Of a stretch of 64,000 bases of DNA, positions 1 to 9,601 are shown in pieces. This DNA is from Bacteroidaceae bacterium (GTDB lineage: Bacteria; Bacteroidota; Bacteroidia; Bacteroidales; Bacteroidaceae). A model generated the notes under the pieces. That model saw only the letters and a program-made list of their open reading frames with translations. It was not told the origin of the DNA and searched no databases. The first letter of the stretch is position 1, and each line of letters opens with the position of its first letter. The stretch lies in the NCBI GenBank assembly GCA_017447625.1, contig JAFSNB010000046.1:1-64000 (forward strand), in the 5' to 3' direction. Position numbers and translations under genes: made by a program.

Positions 1-163
1 CAAAGGCAAGACCGTTATTCCGTTCGCCACCTCTGGCGGCAGCAGCATCAAGAAGGCATGTGAGGATTTGAAAGCAGCCTATCCTGATGTAAACTGGAAG
101 GAAGGCAAACTTCTAAACAGGATTAGCAAGAAGGAATTAGAAACTTGGGTGAAAGGATTGTAA
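1..163 (+). CDS. Flavodoxin family protein, C-terminal end (partial)
   Basis: Only the last 53 codons are present, in the frame starting at base 2, ending in TAA at 161-163. The peptide begins KGKTVIPFATSGGSS, followed by a charged helix and ends ETWVKGL. The hydrophobic strand followed by a T-S-G-G-S turn matches the last beta-alpha unit of FMN-binding flavodoxin-fold proteins common in Bacteroidales; in that family the turn lies near the flavin. The start is outside the window, so length and cofactor-binding loop cannot be checked. Family assignment is an inference from this short tail. A hairpin with a T run follows at 280-337. Confidence 0.6.
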   Translation, partial: KGKTVIPFATSGGSSIKKACEDLKAAYPDVNWKEGKLLNRISKKELETWVKGL

Positions 164-171
164 GATTGGTA

Positions 172-337
172 ACGTCCGTGTCACGAAAAAATGGCACAGA
201 CGTACTATTTTGTTAAATTGTTTAACAAATATCGCTAAGAGCATTCTATGAATTGATGCGATTTTAGAATCTGCAAACTTCTGCAAATATGGGGTGTAAA
301 CAACCCTGAAAATGAGTCTCAGATATTTGCAGATTTT
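172..337 (+). terminator. Two hairpins after the flavodoxin gene, probable terminator region
   Basis: A first imperfect stem (172-183 with 192-203, with G-U pairs) is followed by a second stem pairing TCTGCAAATAT at 280-290 with ATATTTGCAGA at 322-332, then TTTTT at 333-337. The second has the form of an intrinsic terminator with a long loop. Bases 164-450 hold no other recognisable gene; the rest is AT-rich spacer up to the convergent stop of the GH29 gene. Confidence 0.45.
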
Positions 338-450
338 TGAATGTTTTTTCCATCACTTCTGACGAAATCTTATGCAGAATGTAATAATAAATCAATAAAA
401 ATGTGACCTGAAAAGGATAAAATGTTCTTATCCTTTGGTAACGGATAATA

Positions 451-2208
451 TTATTCTATATCGATGTCGCCATAGCTCATGCGGTCGCCCTCTGCCAGAC
501 GGTCGGCATCGAACTTTATGATACGGGCCTTAGTTGCGGGAAACTTGATGGTCTGCCAGATAGGATTGTTCACAACGTTGGAGAATTCACCCGAAGCGAG
601 TTTCGTCCAATGTGTCCAGTCGGAGGAGGCCCAAAGGGTATAGTGGGTAATAAGACCGTCGCGGGTGTTCTGCGGAGGCAGGTAGCGGAAGGTGGTAAAG
701 GTCTGCTCCTGCTCCCAATCAATCAGCATCTGCTTTGGCGAGCTGAAGAAGATGTGCAGGCCAGAGGATTTCTTTTCGCCCGCATCAGCGATGTCCGCCG
801 TTATTTCCGGAGCCAGATAAAGTCCCAGTTTCTTTATGATTGGCTCTGCCTTAGCATCGGAAATGGTGAAGCGGAGTTGCGTCGCTCTGACTGTTGGAAA
901 GCAGATGATTCGCCGGTGGCCTATGGTTGTAAGGCCGTCTTTTCCGTCCTCAACGAGCATATCGCGCAGCGGTTGCCACTTACCGTCAACAAGGGCTTCA
1001 AGCGAGAACTTCTTGACACGCTGCCCCTGGGTGATGTCCTCCTCTGCAAGGAAGCGGTTGAAGAGGGTAGGGTGTTTGAAGGAGATGGTGGTGGCGACGG
1101 GCAAACCGTCGCCACCACGACAGCGGGTGATTTTGGCTTTCTCAATGAGGTTCTCCTTGAACACCTCGTCAATCATCCGTTTGAAGGCGATGCCACGCAG
1201 ACTGTCTGTGGGGTGGATGCGGCCGTTCGGAGCTATGGGGAAATTCAGGAGCAAGCATGAATTGCGGCCCACACTTTTATAATATGTGTCCATGAGTTTG
1301 GAGAGACTCTTCACGTGCTCGTTCTCCGTCTCGTGGTAAAACCAACCCGGACGGATGCTGGTGTTCGTTTCGCCAGCCACCCACAGCTCGCCGTCCTCGG
1401 CACCATAGTGTAGCAACTGGTGTGTCAGTCGTCCTTCGCGAGGCACCAAACTCCAGTTTGTCTCGCCCACGTAGCCAGCCTCAGTTCCGACCCATCGCAG
1501 GTCGCCGCGGTCGCCGCCAGCATCGCTCCAGATGACACATTGGGGCTGCAGTTCACGAATCATCTTAAAGGTTTCTGGCCATCCATAGTAGTCTTTAGTA
1601 ATCTGACGCCGTTCGTTAGCACCGCCATACCAGCCGTCACCGCCATTGGCTCCGTCGAACCACACCTCGAAGATGTCCCCATACTCCGTCAGCAGTTCAC
1701 GCAACTGGTTGCGGAAATAGGTGACGTATTCGGGCTTGCCGTAATCCTTGTGGTTTCTATCCCAAGGCGAGAGATAGACGGCAAATTTCAATCCTTCTTT
1801 CTTGCAAGCATCAGCCAACTCGCGAACCACATCACCCTTGCCGCCCTTCCAAGGTGTGTTCTTAACGCTATATTCCGTGTATTTCGACGGCCACATACAG
1901 AAACCGCAATGGTGTTTGGCTGTGAAGATTATGCCCTTCATGCCAGACTGCTTGCAGACACGAGCCCACTGACGGCAGTCGAGGTCTGAAGGATTGAAGA
2001 GGCTGAGGTCTTCATTGCCGAAACCCCATTCCTGATCTGTGTATGTATTCAAGGAATAATGTATAAAGGCATACATTTCTATCTCTTGCCAACGCAGCTG
2101 GTTCTCTGATGGCAATGGACCGTAAGGTTTTGCAGGTGATGACGCCTGCGCAAAAGCACTTAAACCTGTTGACAGCACAACTGCCAGCAATAATATAATC
2201 TTCTTCAT
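451..2208 (-). CDS. Alpha-L-fucosidase, GH29 family, secreted
   Basis: 585 residues from the ATG at 2208; an in-frame GTG six bases upstream is less likely because MKKIILLLAVVLS starts a clean signal peptide ending near AFAQA. Motifs typical of GH29 are visible: FIHYSLNTY near residue 50, TAKHHCGFCMWPS near 96-108, and EVWFDGANG, whose Asp (about 185) is the expected catalytic nucleophile. After about residue 340 follow beta-rich regions ending in a discoidin-like (CBM32/F5-8C type) domain with WTHWTKLASGEF. The enzyme should remove terminal alpha-L-fucose from glycans or pectin side chains in the periplasm or at the surface. The gene runs leftward, separated by a hairpin from the upstream tRNA. 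No TAnnTTTG box was seen in front of it. Whether it belongs to GH29-A or GH29-B cannot be decided here. Confidence 0.9.
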   Translation of the reverse strand: MKKIILLLAVVLSTGLSAFAQASSPAKPYGPLPSENQLRWQEIEMYAFIHYSLNTYTDQEWGFGNEDLSLFNPSDLDCRQWARVCKQSGMKGIIFTAKHHCGFCMWPSKYTEYSVKNTPWKGGKGDVVRELADACKKEGLKFAVYLSPWDRNHKDYGKPEYVTYFRNQLRELLTEYGDIFEVWFDGANGGDGWYGGANERRQITKDYYGWPETFKMIRELQPQCVIWSDAGGDRGDLRWVGTEAGYVGETNWSLVPREGRLTHQLLHYGAEDGELWVAGETNTSIRPGWFYHETENEHVKSLSKLMDTYYKSVGRNSCLLLNFPIAPNGRIHPTDSLRGIAFKRMIDEVFKENLIEKAKITRCRGGDGLPVATTISFKHPTLFNRFLAEEDITQGQRVKKFSLEALVDGKWQPLRDMLVEDGKDGLTTIGHRRIICFPTVRATQLRFTISDAKAEPIIKKLGLYLAPEITADIADAGEKKSSGLHIFFSSPKQMLIDWEQEQTFTTFRYLPPQNTRDGLITHYTLWASSDWTHWTKLASGEFSNVVNNPIWQTIKFPATKARIIKFDADRLAEGDRMSYGDIDIE

Positions 2209-2241
2209 ACTCACTAATAGCGTAAATACCTTAAAATGTTT

Positions 2242-2286
2242 ATAGCCAAACCGTCATAATTCTCACATTATTAGCAGTTTGGCTAT
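2242..2286 (-). terminator. Hairpin downstream of tRNA-Arg
   Basis: ATAGCCAAAC at 2242-2251 pairs perfectly with GTTTGGCTAT at 2277-2286. Read on the minus strand it lies directly after the tRNA 3' end and may end or process that transcript. The T run after it is poor, so this is tentative. Confidence 0.4.
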
Positions 2287-2296
2287 TTCTTCGAGG

Positions 2297-2370
2297 TGAC
2301 TCCGTTGGGATTCGAACCCAAGACCCACAGCTTAGAAGGCTGTTGCTCTATCCAGCTGAGCTACGGAGCC
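2297..2370 (-). tRNA. tRNA-Arg (anticodon TCT)
   Basis: The minus strand folds into a 74-nt cloverleaf. The acceptor stem GGCTCCG pairs with CGGAGTC (one G-U), the D arm has AGCTCAGCTGGATAGAGC, the anticodon arm is ACAGC-CTTCTAA-GCTGT with TCT at the centre, the T arm contains GGTTCGAATCC, and the discriminator base is A. CCA is not encoded. It reads AGA (and AGG by wobble) arginine codons. Confidence 0.97.
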
Positions 2371-2451
2371 ATTTTGAACGGTCGTTTGCCGAAATCGTGT
2401 GCAAAGGTAGGTCAAGTTTCTGACTTGGCCAAATTTTGTGGCCTTATTATG

Positions 2452-5400
2452 TTATTTTTTCTGTTTTGAGGCCCTTCGGAACAGTTCTCGGAGTGAATTG
2501 AAGTCTTTTTTCAACTGTATTCCGATGCCTTGAGTGGTCAGGGCACTCTTGGTGAAGTAGCGGTCGTTGGTCTCGCTGTAGGCTTTCAGGCTCACGGTGC
2601 CGTGGGGTGTCAGCAGCCACTGCACGTCGAAGTCGCCAATGAAGTTGGTGTTTGCCACGGGGGTGTCGCGATAGCCAAATGTGCCGTTTATGAGGAGGCG
2701 GTTGTTCAGCAGGCGTCCGCTCAACATTCCCTCTACGTCCATATCTTGCCAGCCGAGCTCGCCCGTGGAGAGGCTTGTGCCGAAGTTCCAGTTGCCGGTG
2801 TCGCCGATGGCCCGGCGCAGATATTCGTTGAGCTGTCCGGAGAGGGTGGTCGAGAGGAGGCTCTGCATGGCGGAGTTGGTCTGCGTCTCTGGGTTCTCGG
2901 CGTTGTAGGTGTAGAAGCGTCCGATTCCCAGCAGATACATCACCTGCATGTTACGCTCCTCCTCGGTGGAAATCAGCGTACGGACCATTTGCTTCTCATC
3001 TTCGTTCACGTTGGGGATGTCGAAGTCGAAATCCACCTGCGGCTTGCCTGCCTGTCCGGTGATGTTCATTATGCAGTTGACGCGGACGGTGCTGCTTGAG
3101 AAGTTGCTGCCCACGGCAAGGTCGTTGAGCGATACGCCGGGCACGGTGTAGATGGCTTTTATGTTCAGGTCGCCCTTCATCGGCGCTCCCTGGAAGGTGA
3201 GGGTAGAGCCTTGTTCCAAACGGAACTCCTTGCGGATGACATCCTGGAGCGAGAGGCGGTAGAGGCCGTTATCTACGGTGTATGTGCCGAACATCTGGAA
3301 CGAGCCTTTGTTATAATATGTGGCGCGGATGTTGCCGCCGCCGTGCACGGTGATGTAATCCTCGGACTTCTTGTCCATGAGCAGGCGCATAGTGGCATCG
3401 GGCGTTATGTCCAGGTTGAAGTTTATTCGTATGTCGTTCGTGGATTCCTCTTCCTCGGCCTCTTCTGCGGCTCCCGATGTGGTGTCGCTTGTGCTTGCAG
3501 TAGCTGTAGAGTCTCTCTCGGCGGGTGCTGTCACGTCTTTGAGTGACTTGAAGGTTATGAACTCGTTGTTCGTGGTGATGTTGGGGCTGGAGGCGTTGTA
3601 TGTGAAGACGGTGCCTGCGGTCGGGGAGCCTTCGAGATCCACGAGCAGTTGTCCGGGTTGTCCGTTGAGGCGCACCTGTCCGGTGGCATATACCGTGCCG
3701 TAGAAGGACATGTCGCCGAACTCGCGGAAGTCGTAGCAAAGGAGGCGGTCGGCGCTTATGTCGAAGGTGTAGCGCAGGTCGGAGAAGTGATCGTGGAGCA
3801 CACGTCCGGTGATTATGCCCTGATGTCCCTCGGCGTCGTAGGCGGGTGCGTGGTCGAAACTGATGAGGCCCGGTCGCAGACGCAGGGTGTCGCCGGAGAC
3901 GTAGTAGCGGGTCCCGATGACAGGAATCCCGACGGAGGCGGTGTCAATGACCAGGTCGCCCTCGATGTCCAGTTCCTTGAAGGGGCCAAAGAGGTGTGCG
4001 TGACCTGTGGCGTGTCCCTGGAGATTATCGAATATGGAGCTGGTGAAAAAGTTTATGAAGTAGGCGTTCAGGTACTGAGCGTTGAATTCCAGGTCGAGGC
4101 CGGAGCCCTCGTCGTGGCCCGGAATGACTATGCCTGAGACGGATGTTGTGCCGCCTTTCACGGGCTCGCGGATGAGGCCGTTGAGGTCTATGGTCTTCTC
4201 TCCGCGGCGGGCGAATCCGCCATTGAGGTAGAGGTGCCCAAGCAGGCCGTCGTTGAGTGTGAAATCGGGAACCTCGATGTCGGCGCTCACTCGCGGAGCC
4301 TTCATTATCCCGTGGGCATTCACTGAGCCGGTGGCGAGGCCTGCGAACTCAACCGCGTGGAAGTTTATCATGTTGAAGATGTACTGCAGGTCGATGGCCT
4401 GGAGGTCGGCTCGCAGCGTGTCTGTCTCCTCGCCGGAGGCGATGCCGTTGATTCGCAGCGAGTGGGCCGGATGCGCGCCTGCGAGAATCATTGGGGCTGA
4501 TTCCAAGGATGACGACACGAAGAAGTCATTGACATGAATCTTCCCGTTGTCTAAGCGGATGGCGGACGGGTGCACGTTCCACAGGGTGTCGGCCACGACG
4601 ATATGTGACGGCTCTACATTAATAAGCGCGTTCATGTGTGCGCCCGGGTCTTTGAAGAACTGGCTGTTGAAGCGCAGGAGACCGTTGAAGGCCGGGCTCT
4701 GCTGATTGTCCCATTCGATTTGTGTGTGGAAGCGGTCGTTGGCCACTGAAGTCTCCAAGCGCAGCTCCATTTGGTTCTCTTCCATCTGCCGCATCGTGGT
4801 CACGTTGGCATAGATGCTGTCTGCAACCTCGCGAACGAGCCAGCGTAAGTTGCGCAGAGTCTCGCCGCCTATGTGGAGCAAAGGAAAGTCGCCGTCGGTC
4901 TGTAGCGTTCGTGAGGACTGGTTCAGCGAGGCTGTGAAACGGGCCCGCTGCGGGATGGAGATGTCCATTCCGGTTATGGTTGAGAGCGGTTCTAAGTCGA
5001 AGATGTCTGCAGAGAGGCGCAGATAGTCGTAGCCCTGTGTGGTAGCAGCCTGGCTCTTAGGCGCGGAGACGAGGGTGGGCATTGCGCCGTGGAGCAACTG
5101 GCGGACTATGGGCACGAGAGTGGAATAGGAGTAGTGGCCCGAGGCCAGAAGGGTGATGAAATCGCCGTCAAGCTGCAAATGCCGTTCGTCCTCCTCTTCC
5201 GAGGCGGTGATGAGGAGATTATCGAAGTCCAGGGTCTTGTCGCCGTTCTTCCAGAGGAAGTCAGAGAGCTGCACCTGACCGAACAGGTGGTCAAGGCCCT
5301 CAAGGGTGGGTTTGAAATCGGTGTCCGAGTGCAGGTCTGCAACGATGTCGCCGCGCAGGATGTCGCCGTCGGCTCCGACAGTTCCCTTCAGTATTCGCGG

Positions 5401-6894
5401 GGAAGCCTCGATATCCACGTTCACGTCGGTGAAGTACATCTTGCCTACATCCAGACCCGTGGCATCAACTGTGGCCTGAAGAGTCTTGTCGTTGAGGCTG
5501 CCGTGGGCGGCAATGCTGGCACTGTGCAGGCCTAAGGCTGTGGCCATGTCTTTCAGCGCGATGTCGGAGCCTTGCACCTTCACGTCGTACGCGTCCATGG
5601 ATTTCAGGGTTCCCTCGGCCTTGACTTTTCCCGCCTGGGTCGAGAGGCTCATCTGCGCTGTTGTCAGTTGTTTGGAATAAGTTGCGTGTCCGCTGGCGTC
5701 TATGTTCCCGATATGCGCTATCCATGTGTTTATCGTCTGGGCTGTCTGCTGCGGCGTGTTCGTGTTTGCTAATATTCCGCTGAGGCTGTTCAGGAAATCG
5801 CGACCCGCGAAGAAACGCTCCAGCTCTATCTCTGCCGAAGAGACTACCAGCTGCGAATCCTGCTTCAGTTCGGCTGCCAGGAGGCTGCTTTGCCACTGCA
5901 GGCCTTCGCTGTTGATCCGGGTGTCGGTGAGCTGCGCGTATCCGTCCGCAAGATCGATGTCGCTCTCCAGCGTTATCTGGTTGTTCAAGCTGGCAGTCAG
6001 GGGCAGGATGGGGGAGAGGTCGGCTGGTGTCACATGGCCCGACAAAGTTCCTTTGGCTCGCAGATCCATCAGCTTGAATCCGTCGAAAAGGGTGGGCGAG
6101 GGCTGGGGCTTGGAGACAGTAAGCGAAGCGTGTAATTCACTCTGCGGCAAACCCACCATGAAGTCGTTCAACGATACTCTCTGACGGTTGCCCTCCAAGT
6201 GGAAACGCAGGTCTGCGAGCTCTAAGCCTGACAGTGAATCTGTAAACGATAAATCCTTTATTCCTACATTGATACTATCATCTGTTAGAGCATCTATAGA
6301 AGCCTTGGCGTAGAAGTCGTTCAAGACGACATTGAGCTTTTTCGCGGGTGAGCGATGCTCTATCGTACCGCGTCTGATAAGTATGGTTGAGATGGCCAAA
6401 TCGAGCGGTGTATGCTTCGTGGTGTCCTTGCTGGCCAAGCGGTCCAGGATGAACTGGAAGTTGTAAGGCAGAGCCTCGTCGTCCTTGTGCAGCGAAACGC
6501 GGAAACCGAGCAACTGGACGTTGTCTATGCGTATCTGCCCGTCGATGAGCGGCAGCAGTTGCATCTTTGCGCTGATGCGGGCGGCGTGGAGCAGCGGCTT
6601 GGCGTCCTGCCCGTCAATGTACACATCGTCGATGACAACGCGGTTGAACAGTCCGAGAAACACGTTACCCACCTCCACTTTCGTGTCCAGTTCCTTGGAG
6701 AGGATTGCAGAAGCCTCCCTTGCTATTCGCTGTTGAAAGGGAGGTAGGTTGGTGAGCAGAATCAGTAGCAACAGAAGTCCGACTACTATACTCACCAGCG
6801 TGGTGATGACATTTCGGAGCGTTTTGATAGGCGAATCCGTTTGTAAATTGGGGCAAAGGTAGCGAAAAAACGACAAATCCACCCTTTTATACAT
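2452..6894 (-). CDS. TamB/AsmA-like envelope biogenesis protein
   Basis: Up to 1480 residues. A single N-terminal membrane anchor (VVGLLLLLILLTNLPPF, about residues 37-53) is followed by more than 1300 residues of repeated amphipathic beta strands. The C-terminal part (about 1100-1470) carries the TamB (former DUF490) features: GGNIRATYYNKGSFQMFGTY, LSSTTLSGQLNEYL and NTNFIGDFDVQWLLTPHG. Family members form a long hydrophobic groove across the periplasm and help move phospholipids or assemble outer-membrane proteins. The start is uncertain. A consensus -7 box on the minus strand (6854-6861) lies inside the first codons, so translation may begin near the GTG at 6795, just before the anchor. 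A negatively charged low-complexity stretch (AAEEAEEEESTND) occurs near residue 1150. It is divergent from nqrA. Confidence 0.85.
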   Translation of the reverse strand: MYKRVDLSFFRYLCPNLQTDSPIKTLRNVITTLVSIVVGLLLLLILLTNLPPFQQRIAREASAILSKELDTKVEVGNVFLGLFNRVVIDDVYIDGQDAKPLLHAARISAKMQLLPLIDGQIRIDNVQLLGFRVSLHKDDEALPYNFQFILDRLASKDTTKHTPLDLAISTILIRRGTIEHRSPAKKLNVVLNDFYAKASIDALTDDSINVGIKDLSFTDSLSGLELADLRFHLEGNRQRVSLNDFMVGLPQSELHASLTVSKPQPSPTLFDGFKLMDLRAKGTLSGHVTPADLSPILPLTASLNNQITLESDIDLADGYAQLTDTRINSEGLQWQSSLLAAELKQDSQLVVSSAEIELERFFAGRDFLNSLSGILANTNTPQQTAQTINTWIAHIGNIDASGHATYSKQLTTAQMSLSTQAGKVKAEGTLKSMDAYDVKVQGSDIALKDMATALGLHSASIAAHGSLNDKTLQATVDATGLDVGKMYFTDVNVDIEASPRILKGTVGADGDILRGDIVADLHSDTDFKPTLEGLDHLFGQVQLSDFLWKNGDKTLDFDNLLITASEEEDERHLQLDGDFITLLASGHYSYSTLVPIVRQLLHGAMPTLVSAPKSQAATTQGYDYLRLSADIFDLEPLSTITGMDISIPQRARFTASLNQSSRTLQTDGDFPLLHIGGETLRNLRWLVREVADSIYANVTTMRQMEENQMELRLETSVANDRFHTQIEWDNQQSPAFNGLLRFNSQFFKDPGAHMNALINVEPSHIVVADTLWNVHPSAIRLDNGKIHVNDFFVSSSLESAPMILAGAHPAHSLRINGIASGEETDTLRADLQAIDLQYIFNMINFHAVEFAGLATGSVNAHGIMKAPRVSADIEVPDFTLNDGLLGHLYLNGGFARRGEKTIDLNGLIREPVKGGTTSVSGIVIPGHDEGSGLDLEFNAQYLNAYFINFFTSSIFDNLQGHATGHAHLFGPFKELDIEGDLVIDTASVGIPVIGTRYYVSGDTLRLRPGLISFDHAPAYDAEGHQGIITGRVLHDHFSDLRYTFDISADRLLCYDFREFGDMSFYGTVYATGQVRLNGQPGQLLVDLEGSPTAGTVFTYNASSPNITTNNEFITFKSLKDVTAPAERDSTATASTSDTTSGAAEEAEEEESTNDIRINFNLDITPDATMRLLMDKKSEDYITVHGGGNIRATYYNKGSFQMFGTYTVDNGLYRLSLQDVIRKEFRLEQGSTLTFQGAPMKGDLNIKAIYTVPGVSLNDLAVGSNFSSSTVRVNCIMNITGQAGKPQVDFDFDIPNVNEDEKQMVRTLISTEEERNMQVMYLLGIGRFYTYNAENPETQTNSAMQSLLSTTLSGQLNEYLRRAIGDTGNWNFGTSLSTGELGWQDMDVEGMLSGRLLNNRLLINGTFGYRDTPVANTNFIGDFDVQWLLTPHGTVSLKAYSETNDRYFTKSALTTQGIGIQLKKDFNSLRELFRRASKQKK
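6854..6861 (-). promoter_or_regulatory. Promoter -7 box for the TamB-like gene
   Basis: Read on the minus strand this is TACCTTTG, a match to the Bacteroidetes TAnnTTTG box. It overlaps the first codons of the longest ORF and so argues for a shorter protein. No TTTG is seen at the usual 19-21 bp distance. Confidence 0.5.
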
Positions 6895-6955
6895 AAAAAA
6901 TAAGGGAAAAGAGAAAAAATAAGGCGAAAGTGAGGGCTATTTGGACAAAAAGAGC

Positions 6956-6963
6956 TAATTTTG
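6956..6963 (+). promoter_or_regulatory. Promoter -7 box for the nqr operon
   Basis: TAATTTTG fits TAnnTTTG and lies 39 bp before the nqrA ATG, giving a leader of roughly 30 nt. No clear -33 TTTG at the ideal spacing. This is the only strong promoter-like box seen for the six-gene operon. Confidence 0.55.
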
Positions 6964-7002
6964 CGCGGATTTAGTAAAATCTCTTTCAATCACTGTTATT
7001 AT

Positions 7003-8352
7003 ATGGCAAATGTAATCAAGTTACGTAAAGGCCTCGACGTAAACCTGAAGGGCAAGGCAAGCTTGGAAACTGTAGCTGTGAAAGCCTCTGAGAAGTATGC
7101 ACTTCTCCCGGACAGCTTCACAGGTATGAAACCCAAGGTTGTGGTCAAGGAAGGTGACGCAGTCAAGGCCGGGGATGCTTTGTTCGTTGACAAATTGCAT
7201 CCCGAAGTGAAGTTCGTTTCGCCTGTAAGCGGTACTGTGGCTCTTATTGAGCGCGGCGACCGCCGTAAGGTGCTGAGCGTTCAGGTTACTGCCGACGGTA
7301 AGAACGAAGCCGTCACATTCGACACCAAGAGTGTGAAGGATGCACAGAGCGCCATCGCGCTGCTCTGCGAGTCCGGCTTGTTCGCTTTCTTCCGTCAGCG
7401 GCCCTACGATGTCACAGCGAACCCCGAGGACAAGCCCAAAGCTATCTTCGTGAGCGCGTTCTGCGACATGCCTCTGGCTCAGGATTTCGAGTATGTGCTG
7501 CAAGGCCAGGAAGCTGACTTCCAGGAGGGCCTCTCGCTGCTGGCCAAGATTGCAAAGGTGCATCTCGGCGTAAGCAAGAAGCAGAAGGCTCAGGCTCTCA
7601 CCGCTGCCAAGGACGTGCAGGTGACCATCTTCGACGGTCCCGCCCCCGCCGGCAATGTAGGCGTGCAGATCAACCACGTTGACCCGATCAACAAGGGCGA
7701 GGTGGTTTGGACTCTCGGCGCTGAGGAAGTAATCTTCATCGGCCGTCTTCTCCGCACAGGCAAGGTGGATCTGACCCGCACGGTCGCTGTGGCCGGTAGC
7801 GAAGTCAAGACTCCGCGTTATGCCAAGGTGCTCGTTGGCGCTCAGATTGCCGACATCCTGGCCGGAAACCTCGTTGAGAGCGAGAAGCACCAGCGCTGGA
7901 TCAGCGGCAACCCGATGACTGGCATCAAGGTGAAGCAGACCGGATGGCTCGGCGCACACCACACCGAGGTCACCGTTATTCCCGAAGGCGACGACACCTA
8001 CGAGATGCTCGGTTGGATTGCACCCCGCTGCAAAGAGTTCTCGACCAGCCGCAGCTATTTCAGCTGGCTGCGTCCGAAGAAGACCGAATACACTCTGGAT
8101 GCACGCATCAAGGGTGGCGAGCGCCACATGATCATGTCCGGCGAATACGACCGCGTGTTCCCCATGGACATCTATGCAGGTTATCTCGTGAAAGCTATCA
8201 TCGCAGGCGACATCGACCGTCAGGAGGCTCTCGGCATCTACGAGGTGGCTCCCGAGGACTTCGCTCTGGCAGAGTTCGTGGATAGCTCCAAACTGGAATT
8301 GCAGCGCATCGTGCGTCAGGGACTTGATATCCTAAGGAAAGAAAACGCTTAA
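7003..8352 (+). CDS. nqrA: Na+-translocating NADH:quinone reductase subunit A
   Basis: 449 residues, starting at the ATG in ...TATATGGCAAATG; the longer ORF upstream would begin inside the promoter. MANVIKLRKGLDVNLKGKA is the characteristic NqrA start, and a barrel-sandwich domain follows (PKVVVKEGDAVKAGDALFVD). NqrA is the large cytoplasmic-face subunit of Na+-NQR, which couples NADH oxidation by quinone to sodium export; in Vibrio work it has been linked to quinone binding. The stop codon overlaps the nqrB start by one base (TAATG), indicating translational coupling. Length equals that of normal family members. Confidence 0.97.
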   Translation: MANVIKLRKGLDVNLKGKASLETVAVKASEKYALLPDSFTGMKPKVVVKEGDAVKAGDALFVDKLHPEVKFVSPVSGTVALIERGDRRKVLSVQVTADGKNEAVTFDTKSVKDAQSAIALLCESGLFAFFRQRPYDVTANPEDKPKAIFVSAFCDMPLAQDFEYVLQGQEADFQEGLSLLAKIAKVHLGVSKKQKAQALTAAKDVQVTIFDGPAPAGNVGVQINHVDPINKGEVVWTLGAEEVIFIGRLLRTGKVDLTRTVAVAGSEVKTPRYAKVLVGAQIADILAGNLVESEKHQRWISGNPMTGIKVKQTGWLGAHHTEVTVIPEGDDTYEMLGWIAPRCKEFSTSRSYFSWLRPKKTEYTLDARIKGGERHMIMSGEYDRVFPMDIYAGYLVKAIIAGDIDRQEALGIYEVAPEDFALAEFVDSSKLELQRIVRQGLDILRKENA

Positions 8353-9524
8353 TGATTATGAATAGTTTAAGAAAATACTTCGACAAGATAAAGCCGAACT
8401 TCGAGGAGGGTGGCAAGCTCCACGCCTTCCGTTCGCTTTATGACGGTTTCGAGACATTTGCCTTCGTGCCAAACACCACGAGCGGTGTGGGGTCGGTGAA
8501 TGTCCATGATGCCATCGACAGCAAGCGCATAATGAGCCTTGTGGTCATCGCCCTTGTGCCGGCGCTGCTCTTTGGCATGTATAACGTGGGATATCAGAAC
8601 GCTCTGGCTGCCGGCCAGTTGGAGAACGCTACCTTCTGGGGTATGTTCTTCTTCGGCTTCCTCGCCGTTCTGCCCAAACTGATTGTGAGCTATGTGGTGG
8701 GTCTCGGCATCGAGTTCACCGTGGCTCAGTGGAAGAACGAAGAGATTCAGGAGGGCTTCCTCGTGAGCGGTATCATTATCCCGATGATTGTTCCCGTGAA
8801 CACTCCGCTCTGGATGCTGGCCATCGCCGTTGCTTTCTCCGTGATCTTCGCAAAGGAAATCTTCGGCGGAACGGGCATGAATATCCTGAATGTGGCTCTC
8901 GTCACGCGCGCGTTCCTATTTTTCTCTTATCCTTCCAGCATGACTGGCGACGACACCGTATGGGTTGCTCAGAACGCAATCTGCGGCCTCGGCTTCAATG
9001 TTCCTGACACGTTCTCCGCTGCTACTCCGCTCGGTGAGATAGCTGCCGGAGCAACCGCTCTCAGCACATCGATGTTCGACCAGGTGGTAGGTCTTATCCC
9101 GGGTTCTATTGGTGAGACGTCTGTCATCGCCATCGCTCTCGGCGCATGCCTCCTGCTCCTCACGGGTGTCGCTTCCTGGAAGATTATGCTGAGCGTGTTC
9201 GTTGGCGGCGGTCTCACCGGCTGGTTCTACAACGCCCTCGGCCTCTCTCCCCTGGATGCTTGCCAGCACATTGTTCTCGGCGGCTTCTGCTTCGGCGCTG
9301 TCTTCATGGCTACTGACCCCGTCACCAGCGCTCGCACAGAGGGCGGTAAGTGGATTTACGGTTTCCTGATCGGCTTCGTGGCTGTGACTGTTCGCGTGCT
9401 CAACCCGGGTTATCCCGAAGGAATGATGCTTGCCATCCTGCTCATGAACGTCTTTGCTCCGCTCATCGACTACGGCTTCGTAAACGCTAACATCTCGAAG
9501 CGTGCAAAGCGTGCGAAGATTTGA
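8352..9524 (+). CDS. nqrB: Na+-translocating NADH:quinone reductase subunit B
   Basis: 390 residues. The first ATG overlaps the nqrA stop; a second ATG two codons later (MNSLRKYFDKIKP) is an alternative. About ten hydrophobic segments are visible from residue 60 onward. FSAATPL places a Thr at residue 225 in the region where FMN is covalently attached by a phosphoester in this family (the ApbE-modified S/T-x-A-T motif); the exact residue is inferred. NqrB is a main membrane subunit and carries FMN and riboflavin in characterised complexes. A 77-bp spacer of short AT-rich repeats separates it from nqrC. Confidence 0.97.
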   Translation: MIMNSLRKYFDKIKPNFEEGGKLHAFRSLYDGFETFAFVPNTTSGVGSVNVHDAIDSKRIMSLVVIALVPALLFGMYNVGYQNALAAGQLENATFWGMFFFGFLAVLPKLIVSYVVGLGIEFTVAQWKNEEIQEGFLVSGIIIPMIVPVNTPLWMLAIAVAFSVIFAKEIFGGTGMNILNVALVTRAFLFFSYPSSMTGDDTVWVAQNAICGLGFNVPDTFSAATPLGEIAAGATALSTSMFDQVVGLIPGSIGETSVIAIALGACLLLLTGVASWKIMLSVFVGGGLTGWFYNALGLSPLDACQHIVLGGFCFGAVFMATDPVTSARTEGGKWIYGFLIGFVAVTVRVLNPGYPEGMMLAILLMNVFAPLIDYGFVNANISKRAKRAKI

Positions 9525-9601
9525 CAATTGGACAATTTACAATTGGACAAATGAAACTGTTAATCGTTAATTCGTAAATCGTAAAATCGTCAAATTACGT
9601 T
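9525..9601. repeat. Short-period AT-rich filler between nqrB and nqrC
   Basis: The 77-bp spacer consists of near-repeats, CAATTGGACAATTTACAATT followed by variants of AATCGTAAAATCGTCAAAT. Related words recur in the 34-bp nqrC-nqrD spacer (10844-10877). No promoter or gene is visible inside. Confidence 0.6.

Noticed and set aside
7021..8127. 368-codon frame opposite nqrA
   Set aside because: Antisense shadow of a highly conserved subunit; composition is that of a mirrored coding frame.
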